This document shows positions 51,272-59,275 of a stretch of DNA of 64,000 nt, piece after piece. Each line of letters begins with the position of its first letter. The stretch's first letter is position 1. A program made the position numbers and the translations under genes. Source of the stretch: Clostridium_AQ sp900552125 (lineage in GTDB: Bacteria; Bacillota_I; Bacilli_A; Erysipelotrichales; Erysipelotrichaceae). The notes under the pieces were generated by a model, which worked only from the letters and a program-made list of their open reading frames with translations, did not search any database and was not told the DNA's origin. The DNA is taken from the NCBI GenBank assembly GCA_037892765.1, contig JBBKBW010000009.1; one strand, 5' to 3'.

Positions 51272-51402
51272 ATGGAGTTTAATATATTTTTATTGATATT
51301 GATGGAACTCCATTTGTTCATGATACTAGTTATACTCCAAGTTTTTCAATACTAGCAAATCATAATACTCATGAAAATCTAATTTTGTTACAAAATCATT
51401 AG
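51272..51402 (+). pseudogene. Remnant of a Cof-type HAD phosphatase
   Basis: ATG 51272 opens MEFNIF, then a one-base shortfall in the T run at 51286-51291 shifts the frame. The continuation (51283-51402) reads IFIDIDGTPFVHDTSYTPSF, ending at TAG. FxDxDGT followed by a T-P-E/S-like segment is motif I of Cof-type HAD hydrolases (compare the intact gene at 15922). Nothing recognisable of motifs II-IV follows. It sits 3 nt behind the PRD regulator gene, so it was probably once part of that unit. Confidence 0.55.
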
Positions 51403-51795
51403 TGATAATAGATCAGCAAATGCATTTTCAACATTTAAAATAATTTAATATAAGAGATTTTATCCTATTTTTATAGCTAAAATTCCTTTTTCGTATTTAT
51501 TATAAATATCTCTAATTGATGACACACACTTAACCTATATTCAGTTCCATAGAGTATCATTTCATTTTTAGTTCCTTTCAATACCTTAAATATGTTTTTA
51601 TTTAACAATTATCCACATCGTTAGAACACTCTCATTATTCTTTCTTTCTAAAACGGATTTTTTGCTCCTATAAAAGCATTTTCCTTACTTCTTCTACATT
51701 TTCTTGTAATTATGCAATGAGATGATAATAAAAGAAGCTATTGATATCCACTGTATTTTGTTATAATATCTACTCATTATAAGAGGAGGATATTC
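51403..51795. other. Intergenic region, no gene seen
   Basis: This AT-rich stretch follows the HAD remnant. Short minus-strand pieces such as SIRDIYNKYEKGILAIKIG (near 51465-51525) may be further decayed coding sequence. A TATAAT at about 51763-51768 probably serves the GNAT gene downstream. Confidence 0.35.
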
Positions 51796-52239
51796 ATGAA
51801 AATAATAGAAATAAAAGATAGGACACCTTTACTGATTAAACAACTAACTAATGTATGGGAATCATCTGTAAAAGCTACACATCTCTTTCTATCAGATAAT
51901 GAAATAGAAAACATTAAACAATATGTTCCCCAAGCATTTGAAAGTGTTGCTCATTTATTTATTATGGAAAATGATAATAATATACCTATTGCCTTCATGG
52001 GAGTAGAAGATGGAAAACTTGAAATGTTATTTATTAAAGCTGAAGAAAGAGGAAAAGGACTAGGGAAACAGCTGCTTCAATACGGAATTGAAAACTATGA
52101 TGTGAAAGAACTAACAGTTAATGAACAAAATCCACAGGCAAAAGAATTTTATGAACATATGGGATTTAATGTTTATCGTAGATCTGAATTAGATGAACAA
52201 GGAAATCCTTATCCGATTTTATATATGAAATTAAAATAA
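51796..52239 (+). CDS. GNAT family N-acetyltransferase
   Basis: This 147-residue GCN5-related acetyltransferase has the acetyl-CoA-binding motif A in IKAEERGKGLGKQLLQYGIE (about 75-94) and the C-terminal ELTVNEQNPQAKEFYEHMGF with the N-x-x-A-x-x-F-Y signature. The N-terminus (WESSVKATHLFLSDNEIENI) resembles the YjaB/YiiD-like group, whose substrates are mostly unknown. AGAGGAGGATATTC precedes the ATG. It stands alone between a decayed gene and the pyrophosphatase. Confidence 0.88.
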   Translation: MKIIEIKDRTPLLIKQLTNVWESSVKATHLFLSDNEIENIKQYVPQAFESVAHLFIMENDNNIPIAFMGVEDGKLEMLFIKAEERGKGLGKQLLQYGIENYDVKELTVNEQNPQAKEFYEHMGFNVYRRSELDEQGNPYPILYMKLK

Positions 52240-52247
52240 ACATAACA

Positions 52248-52298
52248 AAATACACCTAATTGTAATCAAACAATTTAGGTGTATTCTTCTTTTTATCT
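52248..52298. terminator. Terminator between GNAT and ppaC genes
   Basis: The inverted repeat AATACACCTAA-TTG / CAA-TTTAGGTGTATT is followed by TCTTCTTTTT on the plus strand and TTTTG on the minus strand. It likely serves both converging genes. Confidence 0.7.
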
Positions 52299-52300
52299 GT

Positions 52301-53944
52301 TTAATGTACTGAGTTAATGATAGCTCTAGATAATAATGGAACAATCTGATTTTTTCTGGATAAAATATCTTCCTGGAAACTATGTTCCTCATTTGCTTCA
52401 TTGGGAAATGCTTCTGTAACAACATCCTTGATACTTCCTGCCGCATAAAAAGATGAACCATTTTCTAGTATGCTTGTAAATGCCACAACTAATAAATCTA
52501 AGCCTTTATCATTCACGAACTGTTCCATTTCTTCTAACAATTGATTCTCAATATCTTTTGCTTCACCTACCTGGTAAGCAATCACTTGAGAAATCATAAC
52601 ACTTTTACCATCAATCTCAAATTTCTTAATATCTTGATTCAATAACTCTTTTGGTGTCTTTTTACTTATGTTAGAACTTACCTTAAACATTTCCTTTGCG
52701 AAAACATCAATATCTAACCCTGCTATTTCCGCAAGCATTTTCGCTAAGCCTTTATCCTTAACAGTTGTTGTTGGAGATTTAAATTTTAATGTATCAGACA
52801 AAATAGCACCCAATAATAAACCTGCAGTATCTTTAGGAATCGTCATCTGATTTTCTAAATATATCGATGTAATGATAGAAGCCGTACTTCCTATGATTTC
52901 ATTACGGAAAGAAATTGGACGATTTGTTGAGATATCACATACTCGATGATGATCGATAACTTCTAACAAATCAGCTTTTTCTATGCTTTTAACTGATTGA
53001 GAATATTCATTGTGATCAACCAAAATAACTTTTTTATTATGCTGATTTAAAATATGATATCTTGAAACATATCCAACTAAATGGTTTTCATCATCTACTA
53101 CAGGATAGCTTCGATATCTTGATTTCAACATCTTTTTTCCTACTTCATCCACAAACTCATTAATATTGAAACTAACTAAATCTGTCTTCATTAACAACTT
53201 CACTGGCGGAGAAAAGAATAAATAACGAGATGTATTCATTGTACCATGTCCAGAAATAATAATAGGACAATGATATTCTTTCGCAAGTTCAATGACACTA
53301 GGCTTAATTTCCTCTGTCCATACAGTAATTAGTATTCCAGCACCTTTTTTAATAGCTGCCATTTGTGCTTCAGAATCGTTCCCTACAATAACTAAACGAT
53401 CTTGTAGTTCATAGTTATTTAGTTTTGTTTCCGCTATCGCAATAACACTGGTTTTCCCATTAAAATGGTAATCTTTATCCATATAAACCATCTTGCCGTT
53501 AATTGTTTTCGCAATGTATTCCGGTGGTGTTTTCTTTAACAGCTGAATAGCAAGTGCAGTATCCCCTAAACCAACGGTTGCTAAGTCTGACTTTGTAATC
53601 ATTCCCATAAGTTTTCCTTGCTTATTGATAACACCATAAGATTGCTTTGTATGATCGCCCATCAATTCTAAAGTTTCTTTAATTGTTGTCTGTGGGCTAA
53701 TAGCTAAAGGACCATCCATCTCAATTTCATTTAATGTTGCCCTTGCATCTTCAAATAAGATTGGTTCATCAGTATGAAATCTTTCTAATAAATACTTGGT
53801 TTCTGCATTGATTGGTCCCAATCTACATGCAACAGCATTATATCCCTGGCGCTGTTTTAATTGTGCATAGGCAATCGCAGATACAATAGAATCAGTATCT
53901 GGATGTCTATGTCCTGTTATGTAAATAGTTTCCTTATTTATCAT
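52301..53944 (-). CDS. ppaC: CBS-DRTGG manganese-dependent inorganic pyrophosphatase
   Basis: This family II pyrophosphatase (547 residues) hydrolyses PPi with Mn/Co and carries a regulatory insert, so it is longer than the ~310-residue simple form. The catalytic DHH part shows GHRHPDTDSIVSAIAYAQLK at the start and, after the insert, DHHRVCDI and LLGAILSDTLKFKSPT. The DHHA2 end has ILSRKNQIVPLLSRA (substrate Lys/Arg). The insert (about 68-300) contains two CBS domains (QSYGVINKQGKLMGMITKSD and RSYPVVDDENHLVGYVSRYH) flanking a DRTGG domain. Known relatives are inhibited by AMP/ADP and activated by ATP or diadenosine polyphosphates. The ATG 53944 follows AGGAGGAAGTTATT. It is monocistronic. Confidence 0.93.
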   Translation of the reverse strand: MINKETIYITGHRHPDTDSIVSAIAYAQLKQRQGYNAVACRLGPINAETKYLLERFHTDEPILFEDARATLNEIEMDGPLAISPQTTIKETLELMGDHTKQSYGVINKQGKLMGMITKSDLATVGLGDTALAIQLLKKTPPEYIAKTINGKMVYMDKDYHFNGKTSVIAIAETKLNNYELQDRLVIVGNDSEAQMAAIKKGAGILITVWTEEIKPSVIELAKEYHCPIIISGHGTMNTSRYLFFSPPVKLLMKTDLVSFNINEFVDEVGKKMLKSRYRSYPVVDDENHLVGYVSRYHILNQHNKKVILVDHNEYSQSVKSIEKADLLEVIDHHRVCDISTNRPISFRNEIIGSTASIITSIYLENQMTIPKDTAGLLLGAILSDTLKFKSPTTTVKDKGLAKMLAEIAGLDIDVFAKEMFKVSSNISKKTPKELLNQDIKKFEIDGKSVMISQVIAYQVGEAKDIENQLLEEMEQFVNDKGLDLLVVAFTSILENGSSFYAAGSIKDVVTEAFPNEANEEHSFQEDILSRKNQIVPLLSRAIINSVH

Positions 53945-54136
53945 GTAATAACTTCCTCCTATTTTTACATTCATCCCTGCGTATTGATTATAAAACAGAA
54001 TGAGTTAAATTCCTACAAAAATCTTTAATTTCATAGATATTCATATTATCTATGATTTTATATAGAATTGAAAAGTAATATGCTCCATAATAGATTTATT
54101 TAAACGTAAATTGATCAATTACTATTTTGTCATTAA

Positions 54137-54165
54137 TTGACAAATGAGTGTATTACATATATAAT
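54137..54165 (+). promoter_or_regulatory. Consensus promoter of the GntR-ABC operon
   Basis: TTGACA (54137-54142), exactly 17 nt and TATAAT (54160-54165) give a perfect sigma-A consensus. Such strength suggests tight repression, by the overlapping operator. Confidence 0.9.
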
Positions 54166-54170
54166 ACACT
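54147..54170. promoter_or_regulatory. GntR (YtrA-like) operator 1
   Basis: AGTGTATTA (54147-54155), 6 nt and TAATACACT (54162-54170) form a perfect 9-bp inverted repeat covering the -10 and spacer. It is like the YtrA-type operator (AGTGTA...TACACT). It predicts autorepression by the GntR protein encoded 18 nt downstream. Confidence 0.8.
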
Positions 54171-54187
54171 TAAAGAGAGGTGGTAAT

Positions 54188-54559
54188 ATGCAATTTAATG
54201 ATTTACAATTTCATAAAAAAGAACCTATGTATCCTCAGCTAAGTCGTTACATCAAAAAGCAGATTCTTGCGGGGAAAATCAAGCATTATGAAGAACTTCC
54301 TAGTCGAAGAGAATTAGCAATGCAGTTATCCATTAATCCAAATACTGTACAAAAAGCATATAAACAGTTAGAAGATGAGAATATTATTAAGACTATCAGT
54401 AATGTAAAAAGCGTTGTGGTTGTGACGGATGAAATTTTAGAAAAACTAAGAAATGAAATGATTGAAGAAACTGTACGTAATTTTATCAGTGAATGCCAAG
54501 ATAGTGGTTTAGATTTCCAGCAAACCATCACTTGGATCTCTAAATTATGGAACACCTAA
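54188..54559 (+). CDS. YtrA-subfamily GntR repressor
   Basis: This 123-residue GntR-type winged-helix protein has only a short C-terminal helical tail, as in the YtrA subfamily, which commonly controls ABC transporters. The HTH is EPMYPQLSRYIKKQILAGKI, then ELPSRRELAMQLSINPNTVQ and KAYKQLEDENIIKT. The tail (about 78-123) is predicted to form the dimer helices. The ATG 54188 follows AGAGAGGTGGTAAT. First gene of a five-gene operon with two membrane proteins, an exported protein and an ABC ATPase; it is likely repressor of its own operon through the palindromes at 54147 and 54573. Confidence 0.9.
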   Translation: MQFNDLQFHKKEPMYPQLSRYIKKQILAGKIKHYEELPSRRELAMQLSINPNTVQKAYKQLEDENIIKTISNVKSVVVVTDEILEKLRNEMIEETVRNFISECQDSGLDFQQTITWISKLWNT

Positions 54560-54572
54560 TTTTTATGAATAT

Positions 54573-54596
54573 AGTGTATTATAACCATAATACAGA
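54573..54596. promoter_or_regulatory. GntR operator 2, inside the operon
   Basis: AGTGTATTA (54573-54581), 6 nt and TAATACA (54588-54594) repeat the sequence and spacing of operator 1, with only the last two bases of the second arm differing. It lies between the regulator gene and the first transporter gene. Confidence 0.7.
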
Positions 54597-54607
54597 AAGG
54601 AGCATAT

Positions 54608-55309
54608 ATGAAACAAATTCTATTCTTTATTGAAAATACCTCTTGCCCTTACCTAAAATCAATTATATATCTTTATATTAGTGTTTTTCTATGTAATATC
54701 ATACTTTGTGCCACAGGTTTGATTAAAGATATAAATAGTGTTATGTTCATTCTATTTTATTTAGGATTTCCTTTATTATTGATTATCCACTATAAACGAT
54801 ATAAAGTATTCATCAAAAATGGCGGTCTTACTCGCATACGCTTATTACCAATCAAGAAAAGTTCATTTTTACTGAGTGAATTACTATTTCAACTAATTAC
54901 TTATCTTGGTTTATTCATGATAAACATAGTATCCTGGTGTGTAATCTATCTATTAATTTCTAGTCAATTACCATTTCTTCATAATTCCTTTATCTACTTT
55001 ATTATGATGAACCCGATGCTCTACACTTACATGCCAATAAATTTCATAAACATTTTCTTTATCATTGTTCTTCTTATCTCAGTAACTTGTGTAAGTACCA
55101 TTTTCTTAATCAGTATGGAGACTAATAATCAAGGGCAAACAATTATGATGTATCTTTTTGCATTTTTCATTCTTGCGATCATACAACTTTATACATCTTC
55201 TTGGGAAATCCAAAATTTAACAAATAATTTCCTACTAATTGGACTTATTGCAATCATGCCATTACATATCCACCAATTACGTTCATACTTCATGTGGAAT
55301 AGGAGGTAA
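54608..55309 (+). CDS. ABC transporter membrane protein 1 (GntR operon)
   Basis: This 233-residue protein has six hydrophobic segments (about 17-38, 43-62, 88-115, 139-164, 172-193 and 207-222), the layout of an ABC-2-like permease half. The IRLLPIKKSSFLLSELLFQL loop between TM2 and TM3 (about 77-97) is typical of such permeases, where a short amphipathic helix precedes TM3. No family name is recognised with certainty. AAAGGAGCATAT precedes the ATG. The next gene starts 4 nt after its stop. With the second membrane protein (56565-57305) and the ATPase (57299-57985) it should form an export or sensing complex. Confidence 0.7.
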   Translation: MKQILFFIENTSCPYLKSIIYLYISVFLCNIILCATGLIKDINSVMFILFYLGFPLLLIIHYKRYKVFIKNGGLTRIRLLPIKKSSFLLSELLFQLITYLGLFMINIVSWCVIYLLISSQLPFLHNSFIYFIMMNPMLYTYMPINFINIFFIIVLLISVTCVSTIFLISMETNNQGQTIMMYLFAFFILAIIQLYTSSWEIQNLTNNFLLIGLIAIMPLHIHQLRSYFMWNRR

Positions 55310-55313
55310 CACC

Positions 55314-56561
55314 ATGAAAAAAACAACTTGTTTTATAGTTACAATAACTATCTGTAGCTTATGTATATTATCTTTCGTTTATTATTTATCCAAACAGGGA
55401 GATTTTACTGTAAAAGATATAAGTGGTGACCCAACTCTCTTACAAGATGTTTCCTTTGATACTAATGTGGTCATCAATGATTCTTATATACCAATATCCA
55501 ATACAAATAATAAGGATATCCAATATTCCTTGCGAATCAATCAGCTTCCATCATATGATTCTTACGATAGTTTATCATATTTTCCTAACGAGGAAACAAA
55601 ACCAATAACAGACTGGAAAAATTATGAAAGTGAAAATATTTCTGTATCAGATGACATGGAAATGGAGTCGCGTAATTTAAATAAGATTGATATTTATTAT
55701 GAGTATAATCAGTTTAAACAAAATAGTGGATTTATTCTTGAACTAGGCATGTTCAAAACTGACTTATGGTATGAAGCATCTGATTCTGTTTCAATTCAGC
55801 AAATTAACACTAAATTTTATGACTCTGAATTTGTTAGTTCTAGCATAATGTTTACTGATCAGAATAATGAAGAACTGCCTAATTATTCAGTCTTAACGGA
55901 TCCTATTTATTATAGAGGATATTATTATCTCCTACCTCCCAGCAATGCATATATGAAAGGTCAAAACTATATTTATAAAGCAAAATTGCTTGATGAGCCT
56001 ATTACTCTATCCTATACCGTCAATGATGACATGAAAGAGACTTTTGATAATCCTAATTATACTTCAACAATTTCAACTGAAAAACTTACTAAGGTCACAA
56101 TGGGAAGAAATTATATAACCATGTTAATGGTAAATGAACAATTTTATGTTTTTAGTGAATTAAATAATACGCTTTATATAACTGTATATGATTTAGATGG
56201 AAATTATGTAAATGAATGGAAATATAAAAATCAGGGAATTAATACAATATTTCAAAATGACTCTTATATCTGCTGGGAATATCAATCTAATTTATATGTT
56301 TTAGATACTAAAACGATGAAGATAGTTGATCAAGGTACCATTCATGATATAGATATATTCTCAATATCTGATCTATATTATCACAATAACAACCTATATG
56401 TTTCTTACTTCGACACTAGCACTAATAATTATATTAGTTATATACAAGTAATAAGGAATAATAAATCTTTATATCATGGAGTATTTGATTTTTCAAAGAC
56501 TAAATCTTCACAATATGATGAACTTATGTTCTATCAGACAGATGTAAAATTTAGGAGGTAG
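55314..56561 (+). CDS. Membrane-anchored extracellular protein of the GntR-ABC operon
   Basis: I do not recognise this 415-residue protein. It has an N-terminal signal anchor (about 6-24, CFIVTITICSLCILSFVYYL) and a ~390-residue outside part rich in Asn, Asp, Tyr and Ser. The second half (about 250-400) shows repeated strands such as NEQFYVFSELNNTLYITVYD, then DLDGNYVNEWKYK and NLYVLDTKTMKIV, suggestive of a beta-propeller. A partner that senses or binds a ligand outside the cell for the ABC complex is plausible. The ATG follows AGGAGGTAACACC. It is 4 nt after one permease gene and 3 nt before the next. Confidence 0.7.
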   Translation: MKKTTCFIVTITICSLCILSFVYYLSKQGDFTVKDISGDPTLLQDVSFDTNVVINDSYIPISNTNNKDIQYSLRINQLPSYDSYDSLSYFPNEETKPITDWKNYESENISVSDDMEMESRNLNKIDIYYEYNQFKQNSGFILELGMFKTDLWYEASDSVSIQQINTKFYDSEFVSSSIMFTDQNNEELPNYSVLTDPIYYRGYYYLLPPSNAYMKGQNYIYKAKLLDEPITLSYTVNDDMKETFDNPNYTSTISTEKLTKVTMGRNYITMLMVNEQFYVFSELNNTLYITVYDLDGNYVNEWKYKNQGINTIFQNDSYICWEYQSNLYVLDTKTMKIVDQGTIHDIDIFSISDLYYHNNNLYVSYFDTSTNNYISYIQVIRNNKSLYHGVFDFSKTKSSQYDELMFYQTDVKFRR

Positions 56562-56564
56562 CTT

Positions 56565-57305
56565 ATGTTGAAGAAAGCATTATATTATCGCATTTCGCGT
56601 ATTTGGATACCTTATATTTTCCTTTGTTTTGCCTTTATTTCCTATAGTTTATATAACCTAAGCCAAACAACAAGCATATATAAATCTATGAAAAATATCT
56701 CTATTCCAACAAATCCTTTCTATTATTTTTCCTCTCATTCCTTGATTACCTTTGTCTTTATCATGTCAATTACTATATGTTATGTCTTTTACATGTCAAA
56801 AGATTATCTACAGGGTAAAACTCGATGGATGTTAATTCCTAGCTCTCATAAATACAATGTGATTGCGGATTTCGTTGTTTTTACTGGATTATTAATTATT
56901 CTTCATATTATAAGTTATGTTCTTTTAACATTTATGTTTCATCATCACTTACAGATATTATCCAGTAATCAAGTTGTTCTTTTAGATGTTTACTATAATT
57001 TCCAATATCTTATTAGTAATGATTTTTTATCTTCTATTTTATTCCCTCATACATTTATTTCAATTACTGTTTTACTATGTATGTATTTATTTTTGATAAC
57101 AGGAAGTATTTCCTTTCTATTTATGATTGTTAATACTTCTACTCCGTCGATATTAGATGCAGTGATATATTGTTCTGGTATCTTCCTAGCATTTATGAGT
57201 TTTAATTATTGGCATTCCGATGTATTACAGATCGTAATCTTATTATCCTATAGCGTTGTTTTCATTTATCTTTTGAAAAAGAATTGGAGGTTGAAAGTAT
57301 GTTAA
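56565..57305 (+). CDS. ABC transporter membrane protein 2 (GntR operon)
   Basis: This 246-residue protein has six hydrophobic segments (about 14-32, 55-75, 100-122, 158-180, 184-203 and 214-236), similar in plan to the protein at 54608. Between TM2 and TM3 lies MSKDYLQGKTRWMLIPSSHK, the likely coupling loop. It probably forms the membrane pore together with the first permease. AGGAGGTAGCTT precedes the ATG, and its end overlaps the ATPase gene start by 7 nt, so the two are translationally coupled. Confidence 0.7.
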   Translation: MLKKALYYRISRIWIPYIFLCFAFISYSLYNLSQTTSIYKSMKNISIPTNPFYYFSSHSLITFVFIMSITICYVFYMSKDYLQGKTRWMLIPSSHKYNVIADFVVFTGLLIILHIISYVLLTFMFHHHLQILSSNQVVLLDVYYNFQYLISNDFLSSILFPHTFISITVLLCMYLFLITGSISFLFMIVNTSTPSILDAVIYCSGIFLAFMSFNYWHSDVLQIVILLSYSVVFIYLLKKNWRLKVC

Positions 57306-57985
57306 AGTTAGAAAATGTTAGTAAGTTATATGCACCATCTCAAGGGCTATTTAACACATCCATATCCTTTAAAAAGGGAGAAATCACAGGTATTCTAGGA
57401 AGAAATGGAAGTGGAAAATCAACATTGCTGAAGAGCATATTAAACTTAATTCCAATCGATTCTGGAATCATAACATATGATGATTTACCAATTGAAGAAC
57501 AATTAGAAAAGATTGCCTATATTACAGAAGAAGGTAGCTATTTTCCATATATGAGCGCAAAAGCTTATGGTAAGTTTTTATCCTCTTATTATCCATCTTT
57601 CTCTAATAGTCAATATATGCAATTATTAGAAAGATTTGAAGTACCAATCAATAACGCCATTCGCAATCTATCCAAAGGACAACAGCTAAAAGTTGAGATT
57701 AGCGCAGGATTTGCGATGAATGCAAAACTTATTATTCTTGATGAACCTTTCACAACATTAGACATTTATGCCAAAGAAGATACAATCAAATTATTAATTG
57801 AACAGGCAAAAGATGATGTGATGATCTTAATTACTACTCATAATATAGAAGAAATTGAAACAGTAATAGATCGCTGTGTTGTATTGGATAAAGGAAAAAT
57901 TGTGGAAGATATCATGATGGATGATTTAAATGAGGATGGAAAAGATCTAAAGACTTTGCTAGATGCATATCGTCCTAATAAATAG
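57299..57985 (+). CDS. ABC transporter ATP-binding protein (GntR operon)
   Basis: This 228-residue ATPase has Walker A GILGRNGSGKSTLLKSI, Q-loop region AYITEEGSYFPY, signature RNLSKGQQLKVEIS (LSKGQ, a common variant of LSGGQ), Walker B LIILDEPFTTLD and the switch His in ITTHNIEEIE. It is of the YtrB/CcmA-like type that energises ABC-2 exporters linked to YtrA regulators. The ATG 57299 follows TTGGAGGTTGAAAGT. Last gene of the operon, it is followed by a terminator. Confidence 0.92.
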   Translation: MLKLENVSKLYAPSQGLFNTSISFKKGEITGILGRNGSGKSTLLKSILNLIPIDSGIITYDDLPIEEQLEKIAYITEEGSYFPYMSAKAYGKFLSSYYPSFSNSQYMQLLERFEVPINNAIRNLSKGQQLKVEISAGFAMNAKLIILDEPFTTLDIYAKEDTIKLLIEQAKDDVMILITTHNIEEIETVIDRCVVLDKGKIVEDIMMDDLNEDGKDLKTLLDAYRPNK

Positions 57986-57989
57986 TAAC

Positions 57990-58032
57990 AAAAAAAGCAT
58001 CTGTATAACTCTGATTTACAGATGCTTTTATA
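57990..58032. terminator. Bidirectional terminator, GntR-ABC operon / ilvE
   Basis: The 13-bp inverted repeat AAAAGCATCTGTA / TACAGATGCTTTT has T-runs in both directions between the two converging units. Confidence 0.85.
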
Positions 58033-59097
58033 TTATTTTACTTCATATGTCCAATGGAACGTATCTTCTAATTTACCCCACTGTATTCCTGTTAGTGTAT
58101 CATATAATCGCTGTGTAATTTCTCCAGTTTTAAAATTATTAATTTTAATAATTTCACCTTTATAATTCAATTCTCCAATTGGAGATATAACAGCTGCAGT
58201 ACCTGTTCCAAAGGCTTCCTGTAAACTTCCATTTCTTCCTGCTTCCATTAGTTCATCAATGGATAAATGGCGTTCTTCTACAACATATCCCCAAGATTTC
58301 AATAATTGAATAACGGAATCACGTGTTACTCCTGGTAAAACTGTTCCATCACATGGTGCAGTGACAACTTTATTATCAATGATAAACATCGCATTCATTG
58401 TCCCCACTTCTTCCACATATTTTCTCTCTACACCATCAAGCCATAATACTTGAGTATAGCCTAATTTCTCTGCTTTTACCTGCGCTGCTATACTTGCGGC
58501 ATAGTTTCCGCCGCACTTTGTAAATCCTGTACCACCTTTCGTAGCACGTACATATTCATCCTCTACATAAATTTTAACTGGATTAACTCCCTCAGGATAA
58601 TATGCCCCAACTGGTGAAAGAACAATCATAAATTTATATGCATTGCTTGGATGTACTCCTACTGCACTTTCTGTCGCAAACATAAATGGGCGAATGTAAA
58701 GTGAAGTTCCTTCTGCTGTTGGAATCCAATCTTTTTCATAAGAAACTAAAGTAGCGATTGCATCCACAAACATTTCTTCTGGCAATATTTCCATACATAG
58801 ACGACGATTTGAATTTGCGAATCTTTTCGCATTCATCTCTGGTCTAAATAAAAGAACCTTTCCTTCTTTGGTCTTATATGCTTTTAACCCCTCAAAAGTT
58901 TCCTGTGCATAATGTAAAACCATTGTTGCTGGATCTAACTGAATTGGTCCATAAGGCTCTATCGTTGCATTGTGCCAGCCTTCTTCCTTCGTCCAATCCA
59001 TTGTGAACATATAGTCAGTGAAATATTTTCCAAAGCCTAAAGCATTCTCATCTGGTTTTTCTTTTAATTGTTTTGCTGGTATAAATTTAACTTCCAT
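58033..59097 (-). CDS. ilvE: Branched-chain amino acid aminotransferase
   Basis: This 354-residue fold-type IV PLP enzyme interconverts Leu, Ile and Val with their 2-oxo acids using glutamate/2-oxoglutarate. Landmarks are LGFGKYFTDYMFTMDW, HYAQETFEGLKAYK, LFRPEMNAKRF, the PLP-Lys region TGFTKCGGNYAASIAAQ and the cofactor-binding AFGTGTAAVISPIG near the end. It is the long (class II, eukaryote-like) type found in many Firmicutes. ATG 59097 follows GAGGAGGATTAGT. The promoter is at 59126-59154. It is divergent from the T-box-controlled transporter gene, which suggests a common amino-acid theme. Confidence 0.95.
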   Translation of the reverse strand: MEVKFIPAKQLKEKPDENALGFGKYFTDYMFTMDWTKEEGWHNATIEPYGPIQLDPATMVLHYAQETFEGLKAYKTKEGKVLLFRPEMNAKRFANSNRRLCMEILPEEMFVDAIATLVSYEKDWIPTAEGTSLYIRPFMFATESAVGVHPSNAYKFMIVLSPVGAYYPEGVNPVKIYVEDEYVRATKGGTGFTKCGGNYAASIAAQVKAEKLGYTQVLWLDGVERKYVEEVGTMNAMFIIDNKVVTAPCDGTVLPGVTRDSVIQLLKSWGYVVEERHLSIDELMEAGRNGSLQEAFGTGTAAVISPIGELNYKGEIIKINNFKTGEITQRLYDTLTGIQWGKLEDTFHWTYEVK

Positions 59098-59125
59098 ACT
59101 AATCCTCCTCAATCGTTTGTTTATT

Positions 59126-59154
59126 AGATTACACCTTTTTTTATCATACGTCAA
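59126..59154 (-). promoter_or_regulatory. ilvE promoter
   Basis: On the minus strand TTGACG (59154-59149), a 17-nt spacer and TAATCT (59131-59126). Confidence 0.65.
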
Positions 59155-59227
59155 TTACTGTTTGATGTTTCTTTCATGGTTATGAAAAAGTAATTCATAT
59201 ATTTTTTGAAAATTTTTAAAAAAATGA

Positions 59228-59256
59228 TTGACACTTTCAAAAATATAATGTAACAT
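59228..59256 (+). promoter_or_regulatory. Promoter of the T-box leader
   Basis: TTGACA (59228-59233), 17 nt and TAACAT (59251-59256) place the transcript start near 59263, just before T-box stem I. Confidence 0.6.
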
Positions 59257-59275
59257 AAACGCAACACATGAATAA

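Noticed and set aside
54147..54170. Palindrome as a terminator hairpin
   Set aside because: It lies over the -10 element, has no T-tract after it and repeats at 54573 with fixed spacing, so an operator fits better.
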